A DNA stretch of 53,090 bases from Chitinophagaceae bacterium (GTDB lineage: Bacteria; Bacteroidota; Bacteroidia; Chitinophagales; REEL01), in assembly GCA_007695095.1 (NCBI GenBank), contig REEL01000076.1, positions 1 through 53,090 on the forward strand, given 5' to 3'. This document shows positions 9,074 through 17,283 of this stretch, piece by piece. Within the stretch, counting starts at the first letter, position 1. Every line of letters begins with the position of its first letter. The notes beneath the pieces were generated by a model, which worked only from the letters and a program-made list of their open reading frames with translations, was not told where the DNA came from and ran no database searches. The position numbers and the translations under genes are program-made.

Positions 9074-10153
9074 ATGAGACAGGCAACAATTTTTCTCTAT
9101 TTATCGGTAATTGTATTTTTTATTTATGTGCCATTAGATGTTGAAGGTCAAAGATTAAGGTTAAACAGACCACATGAAGTCAGAGCAGTTTTTTATAATG
9201 TAGAGAATCTTTTTGATATATATGATGAACCGGGTAAGAATGATGTGATGTTTACGCCGGAAGGCAGAAATAAATGGACAGCTGAACGTTATGAAAAAAA
9301 AGTAAAAGATCTGGGAAAAGTCATCAATGAGATGGGTGGTGACAAGCATCTTGCGCTTATCGGTTTATGTGAAGTTGAAAATATGTTAGTTTTAACAGAC
9401 CTTGCGATGGAAATTTTTGAAAGGGAAAGAGATTTTAGTATTATTCATCGAAATTCAGCGGATGCCCGGGGTATTGATGTGGCGTTAATTTATGACAATC
9501 GATTTTTCACCTTGCTTTCTAAAGAATTTATTGCTGTTGAACCGGAGGAGTTCCCGCAAATGCGTACCCGTGATATTTTATATGCTAAAGGTATTTTATC
9601 CGATGCAGACACGCTGCATGTTTATCTGAATCACTGGTCAAGTCGCAGAGGCGGATTGGCTGAAACAGAACCAAGGAGGGTAGCTGCTGCTGAAATATTA
9701 AGAAGTCACGTAGATGAAGTTTTGGCTCGAAATTCAGCAGCAAATATTTTGATAATGGGGGATTTTAATGACGAACCGGATAATAAAAGTGTTAAAGAAA
9801 CTCTAAGGGCAAAGCCGGTAGAACAGGCTTACGAAGATGGAATGCTCTTCAACCTGGTGTATGACTATGTGCATAGAGAAGATATTGGAACTTATAAATT
9901 CCGTGGAAACTGGAATATGCTCGATCATATGATTGCATCCAGAGGGTTACTTGATGCGGGAAGTCAAATACACATTCCAACAAAAAAGGCTTTAATTTTT
10001 AAAGAAGACTGGCTGTTTACAGAAGATGAACGATTTGGAGGGAAGACAATTTTCAGAACTTACGGAGGGCCTAATTATTTAGGTGGATATAGTGATCATC
10101 TTCCTATTTATACAGACATACAAATTATTCCCACTTCAAGGAGAGGGCGTTAA
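9074..10153 (+). CDS. Exported endonuclease/exonuclease/phosphatase family protein
   Basis: A 359-residue protein with an N-terminal signal or anchor segment (about 1-25) and an EEP (DNase I-like) fold. Motifs in order: VFYNVENLFD near the start of the domain, GLCEVEN (metal-binding Glu), LNHWSSRRGG (His), MGDFNDEP (Asp/Asn) and YSDHLPI near the C-terminus (Asp-His pair). All catalytic motifs look intact, so it should be an active metal-dependent phosphodiesterase or phosphatase. Such exported Bacteroidota members may act on extracellular DNA or phosphorylated lipids or sugars; the substrate cannot be told. Its stop codon lies one base before the ATG of the RmlD-like gene, indicating co-transcription. 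Confidence 0.85.
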   Translation: MRQATIFLYLSVIVFFIYVPLDVEGQRLRLNRPHEVRAVFYNVENLFDIYDEPGKNDVMFTPEGRNKWTAERYEKKVKDLGKVINEMGGDKHLALIGLCEVENMLVLTDLAMEIFERERDFSIIHRNSADARGIDVALIYDNRFFTLLSKEFIAVEPEEFPQMRTRDILYAKGILSDADTLHVYLNHWSSRRGGLAETEPRRVAAAEILRSHVDEVLARNSAANILIMGDFNDEPDNKSVKETLRAKPVEQAYEDGMLFNLVYDYVHREDIGTYKFRGNWNMLDHMIASRGLLDAGSQIHIPTKKALIFKEDWLFTEDERFGGKTIFRTYGGPNYLGGYSDHLPIYTDIQIIPTSRRGR

Positions 10154-10154
10154 A

Positions 10155-11039
10155 ATGAGAATTTTAATAACCGGTGCGTCAGGTATGCTAGGTACAGCAC
10201 TTGTAGAAATGGCGGCTGACAAATATGAAATATTAGCTCAGTTTAATAAAACAGAACCGATAAAGGGAGCAGTTGAATATCTGCAATGTGATTTTAATCA
10301 CGCTGAATTTTTGTTACCCATGTTGAACCGGCTCAAACCGGATGCAGTGATACATTTAGCGGCCATAACTGATACGAATTTTTGTGAAGAAAACCCCGAT
10401 TTTACTTCTAAATTGAATGTGACGGCTGTTTTTATAATTGCTCGATGGTGTGCACAGCAAAGTATTCCTTTTATTTTTACTTCTACTGATCTTGTTTTTG
10501 ACGGTAAAAATCCTCCTTACAGTGAAACATGTGAACAGAATCCATTGATGGTATACGGAGAGCAAAAAGCTATGGCAGAGAAAAAAATACTAAGCATTTA
10601 TCCGGGAGCTCTTATATGCAGGGTGCCTTTAATGTTTGGTTATAAAAATGGCAAACCCGGGGGCTTTTTACGCGGTCTGATAGATACTATTGGAAAAAAA
10701 GAGTATGCCTCTCAGTTTAGGGATGAATACCGCACACCTGTCTACACAAGAAGGGTTGCAAAAGGGATTTTAATCGGTCTGAAAAAAAAATTGAAAGGAT
10801 ATTTACATTTAGGCGGTTCGCAAAGACTTTCCAGATATCATCTGGGTCTTCTTGTTTGTGAAGTGTTTGATTTGGATAGTGTATACAATAAGCCTTCCTG
10901 GTTGAAAGACACTGAGTTGGCTAAAAAAAGACCTTTAGATGTATCCCTTGACAGCGGACTTGCTATTGAAAATGGCTATGACCCCGGGGATTTAAAAGCA
11001 GATTTTATTGATTTAAGAGAAAGACTCCGAATAAATTAA
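10155..11039 (+). CDS. NAD(P)-dependent sugar-nucleotide reductase, RmlD-like SDR
   Basis: The frame is open upstream inside the preceding gene, but the ATG at 10155, one base after that gene's stop and preceded by a purine-rich AGGAGAGG, gives the proper N-terminus MRILITGASGMLG with the Rossmann glycines 7, 10 and 13. Later motifs are HLAAITDTNFCEENP, the STDLVFDG segment and the catalytic Y-G-E-Q-K. This is the extended SDR layout of dTDP-4-dehydrorhamnose reductases. At 294 residues it is the usual length. No rmlABC genes are present, so the true substrate is unproven. Its TAA stop overlaps the opposing stop of the PTPS-family gene. Confidence 0.82.
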   Translation: MRILITGASGMLGTALVEMAADKYEILAQFNKTEPIKGAVEYLQCDFNHAEFLLPMLNRLKPDAVIHLAAITDTNFCEENPDFTSKLNVTAVFIIARWCAQQSIPFIFTSTDLVFDGKNPPYSETCEQNPLMVYGEQKAMAEKKILSIYPGALICRVPLMFGYKNGKPGGFLRGLIDTIGKKEYASQFRDEYRTPVYTRRVAKGILIGLKKKLKGYLHLGGSQRLSRYHLGLLVCEVFDLDSVYNKPSWLKDTELAKKRPLDVSLDSGLAIENGYDPGDLKADFIDLRERLRIN

Positions 11040-11443
11040 ACCGGATATTCTACAAAATTTCTTGGCGTTTCATATAAACGAACCTGTACTTCAAGATTTT
11101 TATCCAATACAGCAGTTAATTTATTATAGATTACCACTGCTATATTTTCGGCTGAAGGAATCAGATTTTTGAATTCTTCGGTGTCTAAATTCAGGTTTTT
11201 ATGGTCAAAAACATCTGTAACCTCTTTTTTTATTACATCTTTTAAAACCTTTAAATCAATTACATAGCCGGTTTCGGGATTGATTTCACCAACAATTTTT
11301 ACGATTAACTCATAATTGTGTCCGTGATAATTATGATTATTGCAAAGGCCAAAAACCTTTTCGTTCTTTTCGTCTGACCACTCAGGATTAAACAAGCGAT
11401 GAGCAGCATTAAAATGAGCTTTTCTGTATACAGCAGCTTTCAT
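11036..11443 (-). CDS. 6-pyruvoyl-tetrahydropterin synthase / 6-carboxytetrahydropterin synthase (PTPS/QueD family)
   Basis: This family converts 7,8-dihydroneopterin triphosphate to 6-pyruvoyl-tetrahydropterin (biopterin route) or to 6-carboxytetrahydropterin (queuosine route). The zinc ligands are H15, H40 and H42 (HFNAAHRL and NYHGHNYEL). The catalytic residues are C34 and D80-H81, and YETPRN near the C-terminus carries the pterin-anchoring Glu. The motif C-N-N-x-N-x-H-G-H-N-Y and the DHKNLN segment resemble animal PTPS more than E. coli QueD. At 135 residues it is complete. Automated annotation commonly names it QueD; tgt is 11 kb away in the window. Which product it makes cannot be settled from sequence. 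Confidence 0.88.
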   Translation of the reverse strand: MKAAVYRKAHFNAAHRLFNPEWSDEKNEKVFGLCNNHNYHGHNYELIVKIVGEINPETGYVIDLKVLKDVIKKEVTDVFDHKNLNLDTEEFKNLIPSAENIAVVIYNKLTAVLDKNLEVQVRLYETPRNFVEYPV

Positions 11444-11607
11444 AATTTTTTATTTAAAAGGGCAAACAGTTGTTTTAGTTGTTTGCTCGCAAGAAGTAAT
11501 TATCAATCTTGCAAACGTAAAATAGCAATTTATGTTTAAAAAAGTAATTGAATTGTGAATTCCGTGAAAATATTCTTTTATTTTAACGAAATAACTTAAT
11601 GTTTAGG

Positions 11608-11615
11608 TAGTTTTG
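11608..11615 (+). promoter_or_regulatory. Candidate -7 box for the glutathione peroxidase gene
   Basis: TAGTTTTG matches TAnnTTTG 18 bases before the ATG at 11633. No good -33 element is visible at the right distance. Confidence 0.4.
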
Positions 11616-11632
11616 TAAAGAAAAGTGAATAA

Positions 11633-12130
11633 ATGGCAGTGAAAAAAAGTATTTATCAATTTCAGATCGAAGGTTTAGATGGTGAGGAAATTGATTTCGG
11701 GCAGTTTAAAGGCAAATTGCTTTTGATAGTCAATACAGCTTCTGAATGTGGATATACTTATCAATATGGCCAGTTACAGGAATTGTACGATATGTTTAAA
11801 GATAAAATCAATATTTTAGGTGTGCCTTCCAATGATTTTGGAAATCAGGAGCCGGGAAAAGAAAGTGAAATACAAGCTTTTTGTGAAAAAAACTTTCAAT
11901 TGAGTTTTCCGGTGACTAAGAAACTTAAAGTATTGGGTGAAGACAGGCATCCACTATATGAATTTTTATGTAATGGAGACTTAAACGGGTTTCAGGATTC
12001 TGAGATGGAATGGAATTTTCAGAAATTTTTGTTTGATGAAAAGGGTAGGTTGTGTGGTGTTTACAGCCCGGCTACCGAACCCAATAGTCCGACTATACTG
12101 GAAGTCCTGACAAAAGAGCCTAAAGTCTGA
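11633..12130 (+). CDS. Glutathione peroxidase family thiol peroxidase
   Basis: A 165-residue cytosolic peroxidase that reduces hydroperoxides. The catalytic Cys is C39 in NTASECGYT, in the position of selenocysteine in animal enzymes. The conserved Gln lies in SNDFGNQEPG, and the Trp-Asn pair in EMEWNFQKF completes the tetrad. Bacterial members of this type normally use thioredoxin rather than glutathione as reductant. The second helix motif FCEKNFQLSFP carries the probable resolving cysteine. The substitution Y-T-Y-Q-Y for the usual F-T-P-Q-Y after the active site is a mild oddity. The gene is followed 51 bases later by holB on the same strand. Confidence 0.93.
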   Translation: MAVKKSIYQFQIEGLDGEEIDFGQFKGKLLLIVNTASECGYTYQYGQLQELYDMFKDKINILGVPSNDFGNQEPGKESEIQAFCEKNFQLSFPVTKKLKVLGEDRHPLYEFLCNGDLNGFQDSEMEWNFQKFLFDEKGRLCGVYSPATEPNSPTILEVLTKEPKV

Positions 12131-12181
12131 TTTTGTACAATTTCTACTGAGTACATATTGTACTGCCCTGTTTTAAAAATT

Positions 12182-13282
12182 ATGATAGGGTTTAATAATA
12201 TTATAGGTCAGCAAAAGCTAAAAGATTATTTGCGTCAAACGGTACGCTCTGAAAGAGTAAGTCATACGCAAATGTTTTTGGGAAGTCCCGGTTATGGAAC
12301 TTTACCAATGGCTATCGCTTTTATTCGCTTTCTGTTATGTCTTGACAAACAGGAAGATGATGCTTGCGGAGTCTGTGATAGTTGTCAAAAAATAAAAAAA
12401 TTAATCCACCCGGATGTTCATTTTATATTTCCCACCGTTCGAACAAAAAGCATGAAGTCTGCTCCTAAGAGTGCTGATTTTATGCATGAATGGCGAAAAG
12501 CTTTATCAGAAAACCCTTATTTGAATGATAAGGAGTGGTTTCGCTATTCGGGAGAAGAAGATAAGCAGGGAAATATTACAGCAGCCGACTGCAACAGTAT
12601 CATACATAAGTTTAATATTCAAAGTTCGGAAAGTGAATTTAAAGTATTGCTTTTATGGATGCCTGCTTACTTAAAAAAAGAAGGAAATATTTTACTGAAG
12701 CTTTTAGAAGAGCCTCCGGAAGGTTCAATATTTGTTTTGATAGCGGAGAGTGAAACGGATGTTTTGCCAACCATTACTTCCCGCTCACAGGTTTTACGCT
12801 TCAGTCGTATAGATGAACAGGCAATTATAGAGGCTTTAGTTAATAAAAAAAATCTCAGCCATTCAGATGCTGCTGATATTGCATTGGCTGCTGAGGGTGA
12901 TTATGCTGAAGCATTGAGAATGTTGGAGACCTCAAATGAAAGCAAGCCGTCGGGTTTTTTAAACTGGTTGAGACTCTGTAAGGAGATGAAAAAACCCGGT
13001 TATCACGATAAGTTAATTGAACTGAATAAATTTATAGATCAGGTGAATTCGTGGGGCAGGGAAGAGCAAAAGAACTTTTTGCAAACCGGATTAGGCTATA
13101 TGAGAAAAATGCTTCCGGGAAAAAATGATGGCTTTATTCCACCTGAGTTAAGGTTCGAACCTGAAAAAATACAGGCAATTAATGAATTGATAAACAAAAA
13201 TTATTATTTTATCGAAAGAAATGCCAACGGAAGGATTTTATTTTTTAATCTTTCTTTGGATATAGAGCGAATTTTAAATTAA
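12182..13282 (+). CDS. holB: DNA polymerase III subunit delta' (clamp loader)
   Basis: The ATG at 12182 is preferred to an upstream in-frame TTG at 12158, because the conserved N-terminus MIGFNNIIGQQKLKDYL begins there. The protein is an AAA+ clamp-loader subunit that helps place the sliding clamp on DNA. The Walker A region reads GSPGYGT without the GK(S/T), as expected for a non-ATPase delta' subunit. A zinc module follows (CGVCDSC). The segment GNILLKLLEEPPEGSIFVLI and the sensor-like TITSRSQVLRF are diagnostic. The 366-residue length is normal. It is the first gene of a run with ricT and gldH, an order seen in many Bacteroidota. Confidence 0.92.
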   Translation: MIGFNNIIGQQKLKDYLRQTVRSERVSHTQMFLGSPGYGTLPMAIAFIRFLLCLDKQEDDACGVCDSCQKIKKLIHPDVHFIFPTVRTKSMKSAPKSADFMHEWRKALSENPYLNDKEWFRYSGEEDKQGNITAADCNSIIHKFNIQSSESEFKVLLLWMPAYLKKEGNILLKLLEEPPEGSIFVLIAESETDVLPTITSRSQVLRFSRIDEQAIIEALVNKKNLSHSDAADIALAAEGDYAEALRMLETSNESKPSGFLNWLRLCKEMKKPGYHDKLIELNKFIDQVNSWGREEQKNFLQTGLGYMRKMLPGKNDGFIPPELRFEPEKIQAINELINKNYYFIERNANGRILFFNLSLDIERILN

Positions 13283-13296
13283 GGAAAAACAATACT

Positions 13297-14451
13297 ATGG
13301 GATGTTCTACATGTGCCACAAAAGATAAAGATGGTCTGCCAAAAGGCTGTAAGAGCAATGGGGATTGCCTGACCGGAGCTTGTAATAAAATGAATGTATT
13401 TGACTGGTTATCTGATTATACTTTCGGAGCAGTTGAGTCAAACAGTTTGTATGAGATAAGCTTTAAAAAAGGAGCCAGAAAAGAATTTTTTAGAAATGAA
13501 AAGGGATTACCGGTAATTACAGGCGATTATGTTGCTGTTGAATCAGACAGCGGATATCATGTAGGAGAGATTACGCTTTCGGGGCCTTTAGTGAAGCTTC
13601 AAATGAAGAAAAAGGGAATAAAAAAAGTGGCTCCGGAAAATTATCCAATGATATTGCGGGAGGCATCTGAAAATGACCTGGCATCTCTTGAAAAAGCCAA
13701 ATCCAGAGAACTGGATATAATGATTCGAAGCAGGGCAATTGCAAGGTCATTAAATCTGGAAATGAAAATTGGAGATGTAGAAGTACAGGCTGATAATAAG
13801 AAGGTAACTTTTTTCTATACGGCTGAAGGTCGGGTAGATTTCAGAGAGCTCATTAAAGTATATGCTAGAGAGTTTCATGCCCGTATAGAAATGAAGCAAA
13901 TTGGCTCCAGGCAGGAAGCCGGACTTATTGGGGGCATAGGCAGCTGTGGCAGGGAACTTTGCTGTTCAACCTGGTTAACAGACTTTAAAACTGTTTCTAC
14001 CGGAGCTGCACGATATCAGAATTTATCTATTAATCAGACAAAATTGTCCGGGCAGTGCGGCCGCTTAAAATGCTGCCTGAATTATGAATTGGATACCTAT
14101 GTGGAGGCCTTAACCTACTTTCCCAAAAAAGCAGAAGTTATTTACACCAAAAAAGGTAAGGCTATCCTCCAGAAAAGTGATATTTTTAAAAAATTGATGT
14201 GGTATTGTTATGAAAATACGACTAAGTTTATTCCATTGGAGGTTGATCAGGTAACAGATTTGTTGGAAAAGCAGAAAAAACGTATAGATATAAACGATTT
14301 AGAATCGGTTGCATTTAAGATAGAAGCTTCTGTAGATATAGAAGTAGAAAGGGAATACAGTGATTTAGTGGGGCAGATTTCGCTGGAATCTTTGGATAAG
14401 AAATCGAAAAAAAGACGTAATAAAAGACGTAAGAAGCCCGGTAAGCGATAA
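13297..14451 (+). CDS. ricT: RicT/YaaT family PSP1-domain protein
   Basis: RicT (YaaT) is part of the RicAFT iron-sulfur complex that controls RNA processing by RNase Y in Bacillus; Bacteroidota carry RicT without obvious partners. The protein has a cysteine-rich N-terminus (C3, C6 and several more Cys before residue 30) not found in the Bacillus protein. The PSP1 domain (about 60-270) contains the diagnostic GGIGSCGRELCC and SGQCGRLKCCLNYE cysteine motifs. The C-terminus is a basic tail of Lys/Arg suited to RNA binding. The length is 384 residues. It starts 14 bases after holB and is followed by gldH 24 bases later, so the three are probably co-transcribed. Confidence 0.9.
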   Translation: MGCSTCATKDKDGLPKGCKSNGDCLTGACNKMNVFDWLSDYTFGAVESNSLYEISFKKGARKEFFRNEKGLPVITGDYVAVESDSGYHVGEITLSGPLVKLQMKKKGIKKVAPENYPMILREASENDLASLEKAKSRELDIMIRSRAIARSLNLEMKIGDVEVQADNKKVTFFYTAEGRVDFRELIKVYAREFHARIEMKQIGSRQEAGLIGGIGSCGRELCCSTWLTDFKTVSTGAARYQNLSINQTKLSGQCGRLKCCLNYELDTYVEALTYFPKKAEVIYTKKGKAILQKSDIFKKLMWYCYENTTKFIPLEVDQVTDLLEKQKKRIDINDLESVAFKIEASVDIEVEREYSDLVGQISLESLDKKSKKRRNKRRKKPGKR

Positions 14452-14475
14452 TTTTTCAGAATTATAAAGACTGTC

Positions 14476-14967
14476 ATGATTAAAAATAAAATGCAGAAAG
14501 CTCATCTTTTCTTTTTGTTTTGCCTGATGATTTTATCAGCCGGCTGTCAACCGGATTATTTTTTTGATAAAACAGAAGAAATTCCGAATGATATATGGAC
14601 TTATGAATATCAGCCTGAGTTTACGGTAGAAATTGAAGATACTATGGCCTTGTATGATATAATGATTAACATTCGCCATACCCGTTTTTATGGCTATAGA
14701 AATCTTTGGGTTTATGTGCATACCCTAATGCCGGATGGGGAAAAACTGGAAAATAAAGTAGAATTGCCTCTTTCAGAACCTAGTGGCAGGTGGTATGGAA
14801 ACTGCTCTGGAGACATTTGTTTTGTGCAGGTGCCTATTCAGATGAAAGCCATTTTTAAAGAGGCCGGCAGCTATACTTTTCGCATACAACAATACATGAG
14901 GGTTCCGGAATTGGAACATATTTTAGGGGTTGGACTTCGCCTGGAAAAGTCAGGGGAAAGGCCATAA
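14476..14967 (+). CDS. gldH: Gliding motility lipoprotein GldH
   Basis: GldH is an outer-membrane-associated lipoprotein needed for gliding in Flavobacterium johnsoniae, and is also kept in many non-gliding Bacteroidota. The 163-residue protein has a lipoprotein signal with lipobox SAGC (Cys near residue 24). The mature domain has the family features NDIWTYEYQPEF, IRHTRFYGYRNLWVY, and SGRWYGNCSGDICF, ending in a beta-rich segment. The alternative start at residue 6 (14491) would also leave a good signal peptide. It sits after holB and ricT, the conserved neighbourhood. No gldA, gldFG or gldKLMN is in the window. Confidence 0.87.
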   Translation: MIKNKMQKAHLFFLFCLMILSAGCQPDYFFDKTEEIPNDIWTYEYQPEFTVEIEDTMALYDIMINIRHTRFYGYRNLWVYVHTLMPDGEKLENKVELPLSEPSGRWYGNCSGDICFVQVPIQMKAIFKEAGSYTFRIQQYMRVPELEHILGVGLRLEKSGERP

Positions 14968-15042
14968 AAAAGCGCAAGTTTTTAATTTAAAACAGAGATT
15001 TTGTATCTTTATAAGGACAGTTAATCTCTTTTTTTAAAATTT

Positions 15043-16317
15043 ATGGAATATATTGTTCTTGCCATACCGGTTTTTTTTCTGTTAATAGGTCTTGAACTGT
15101 TATTCGGTAAGCTGAAAAAGACTTCCTGGTACAGATTTAACGATGCAATAACGAATATCAGCTGTGGTATAGGACAGCAGGTATTAGGTGTATTTTTAAA
15201 AGTGGCTGTTTTTATTGGTTACGTTTGGATTTTTGAACATCTCCGCCTTTTTACTATTCCCGTAAATCTTTTTACCATTTTTATTTTATTTGTAGGGGTA
15301 GATTTTTTCTACTATTGGTTTCATCGTTTAGCACATGAAATCAGTATTTTATGGGGAAGTCACATTGTGCATCATCAAAGTGAGGAATATAATTTAACGG
15401 TTGCTCTAAGGCAGGGATGGGTTCAAAGTGCTTTCAGTTGGGTGTTTTATATTCCACTGGCTTTTATGGGTTTTGATCCATTTGTCTTTTTAGCTGTAAG
15501 TGCATTTCAAACACTTTATCAGTTTTGGATACACACCAGAGCCATTGGTAAGTTGCCCAAAGTTGTAGAATATATTTTTAATACCCCTTCTCATCATAGA
15601 GTTCATCATGGTATCAACCCTAAATATCTAGACAAAAACCACGGTGGTACCCTTATTCTTTTTGACAGAATGTTTGGAACATTTCAGGAAGAAGAGGAGG
15701 AAGTGGTTTATGGTATCACCTCCCAAGCCAAAAGCTGGAATCCTTTGTGGCTGAATTTTGCGTATTGGATTGACTTACTGAAGTTAGTGAGTAAAGGCAG
15801 AAACCTGAAAGATAAATGGCAAATTTTAACAAAACCACCCGGTTGGAAACCTGACTATTTAGGAGGTGTAGAAAAACCGGGAGAAGTGAAGCCGGAAACT
15901 TTTCAAAAATTTGATGTGCAAATACCGGAAAAGGTTAACTATTATGTACTTTTTCAATATGTGATTTTAATAGCGGCCGCTTCCGCCTTTTTATTTTTTG
16001 AATCTCATTTCGGCTGGATAGTGAAAAGCGTAGTTGTTTTATACTTAATTATAACCATAGTATCATTAGGGGGCTTACTGGAAAAAAAACAATGGGCATG
16101 GAAAATGGAGCTTCCCCGCTTAATATTTCCGGTAATAGCAGCTATTTTATTTACCCGAAAAGAAAGTTTTTTTAGCAGCATTACATTTACCGCAGAGATT
16201 CCTTCCTTTTACGTAATATTCCTTATTTTAGGTGTAATTTCCTTTGCACTGATAAGTATATTATGGATAAACGCATTTAGAAACATATTTAAAACCCCTG
16301 ACTTAAGTATAAAATAG
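15043..16317 (+). CDS. AGMO-like membrane hydroxylase (sterol desaturase superfamily), paralogue 1
   Basis: A 424-residue integral membrane di-iron oxygenase. The histidine clusters are H94-RLA-H98, H107-xx-HH (110-111), H184-H185 with H188-H189 (TPSHHRVHHG), plus H164 and H200. The surrounding sequence (SEEYNLTVALRQ, FWIHT, YLDKNHGGTL, LFDRMFGTF) follows alkylglycerol monooxygenase, the tetrahydrobiopterin-dependent enzyme that cleaves ether lipids, more closely than sterol or carotenoid hydroxylases. Four to five N-terminal helices carry the active site, and about three extra C-terminal helices (about 305-415) match the AGMO layout. The second paralogue begins four bases downstream. Substrate and cofactor are inference. 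Confidence 0.85.
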   Translation: MEYIVLAIPVFFLLIGLELLFGKLKKTSWYRFNDAITNISCGIGQQVLGVFLKVAVFIGYVWIFEHLRLFTIPVNLFTIFILFVGVDFFYYWFHRLAHEISILWGSHIVHHQSEEYNLTVALRQGWVQSAFSWVFYIPLAFMGFDPFVFLAVSAFQTLYQFWIHTRAIGKLPKVVEYIFNTPSHHRVHHGINPKYLDKNHGGTLILFDRMFGTFQEEEEEVVYGITSQAKSWNPLWLNFAYWIDLLKLVSKGRNLKDKWQILTKPPGWKPDYLGGVEKPGEVKPETFQKFDVQIPEKVNYYVLFQYVILIAAASAFLFFESHFGWIVKSVVVLYLIITIVSLGGLLEKKQWAWKMELPRLIFPVIAAILFTRKESFFSSITFTAEIPSFYVIFLILGVISFALISILWINAFRNIFKTPDLSIK

Positions 16318-16321
16318 TTGT

Positions 16322-17197
16322 ATGGAGGATCCGATATTGTATGCAATTCCGGTTTTTATAGTATTTATCCTATTAGAATTAGGGATAGCATGGAAAATAA
16401 AAAGAGATGCTTACGAATTAAAGGATAGCGCAGCCAATATTACAATGGGATTGGGTTCTGCTATTATTGGCTTAGGGGTGAAATCAGTTGTTCTGATTCT
16501 TTTTTTAGGTATTTATCAATACCGAATTTTTGATATTGGTTTTCAATGGTGGGCTTGGTTAATACTGCTTTTTGCAGATGATTTTTCATTTTACTGGCAT
16601 CATCGACTAAGTCATCAGATTCGCTTACTTTGGGCTGCACATGTCAATCATCATTCATCTCAGAAATACAACCTCAGCGTAGCTCTTCGTCAAAGTTGGA
16701 CTGAAGTTATCTATAAATATATTTTTTGGATGTGGCTGCCGTTGATAGGATTTCATCCACTGATGGTTATGACGATGATTTCCATAAACTTAATTTATCA
16801 ATTTTTTGTACATACTGAAGTGGTTAAAAAAATGGGAGTATTAGAGTACTTTATGAATACTCCCTCTCACCACAGAGTTCACCATGCAAGTAATATCCGG
16901 TATTTAGATAAAAATCACGCGGGTATATTTATTATTTGGGATAAGTTGTTTGGTACTTTCAGCCCTGAAGATGAAGATGAAAGACCGGTTTATGGAATTA
17001 CCCGAAATATAAATACACATAATCCGCTAAAAATAGCCTCACATGAATTTGCAGATTTGTGGAAAGATGTCCGTAAAGCAGATAATCTGAAAGACAAGAT
17101 TTTGTATATAATAATGCCTCCCGGTTGGTCTCCTGACGGCTCTACACTTACGAGTAATCAGTTAAGGGCTTTGGATAAAAAAGATTCCCGAGTTTAA
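16322..17197 (+). CDS. AGMO-like membrane hydroxylase (sterol desaturase superfamily), paralogue 2
   Basis: This 291-residue paralogue of the preceding gene has the same histidine spacing: H94-RLS-H98, H107-xx-HH (110-111), and TPSHHRVHHASN followed by KNHAG. It lacks the C-terminal helical extension and stops soon after the PPGWSPDG motif shared by both proteins. The four-base gap and matching layout indicate a tandem duplication with later divergence and co-transcription. The sequence FVHTEVV and IIWDKLFGTF is again AGMO-like. The two could hydroxylate different lipids or work as a pair; no experiment-like evidence is in the sequence. Confidence 0.85.
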   Translation: MEDPILYAIPVFIVFILLELGIAWKIKRDAYELKDSAANITMGLGSAIIGLGVKSVVLILFLGIYQYRIFDIGFQWWAWLILLFADDFSFYWHHRLSHQIRLLWAAHVNHHSSQKYNLSVALRQSWTEVIYKYIFWMWLPLIGFHPLMVMTMISINLIYQFFVHTEVVKKMGVLEYFMNTPSHHRVHHASNIRYLDKNHAGIFIIWDKLFGTFSPEDEDERPVYGITRNINTHNPLKIASHEFADLWKDVRKADNLKDKILYIIMPPGWSPDGSTLTSNQLRALDKKDSRV

Positions 17198-17239
17198 ATA
17201 TCTGCTCTGAATTGAGTAGGACAGCATACCTAACATTAG

Positions 17240-17273
17240 ATTGCCACCAACTATCTATAATTGTGTATTTTTG
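17240..17273 (+). promoter_or_regulatory. Promoter for the amino-sugar kinase-murQ pair
   Basis: ATTG at 17240-17243 and TATTTTTG at 17266-17273 are separated by 22 bases, close to the Bacteroidota consensus. Only 10 bases lie between the -7 box and the ATG at 17284, so the leader would be very short. Confidence 0.5.
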
Positions 17274-17283
17274 AAAAAAAAAG

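Noticed and set aside
10083-10154. Start of the RmlD-like gene inside the preceding gene
   Set aside because: The extension lacks family similarity, and the ATG at 10155 directly precedes the Rossmann glycine motif.
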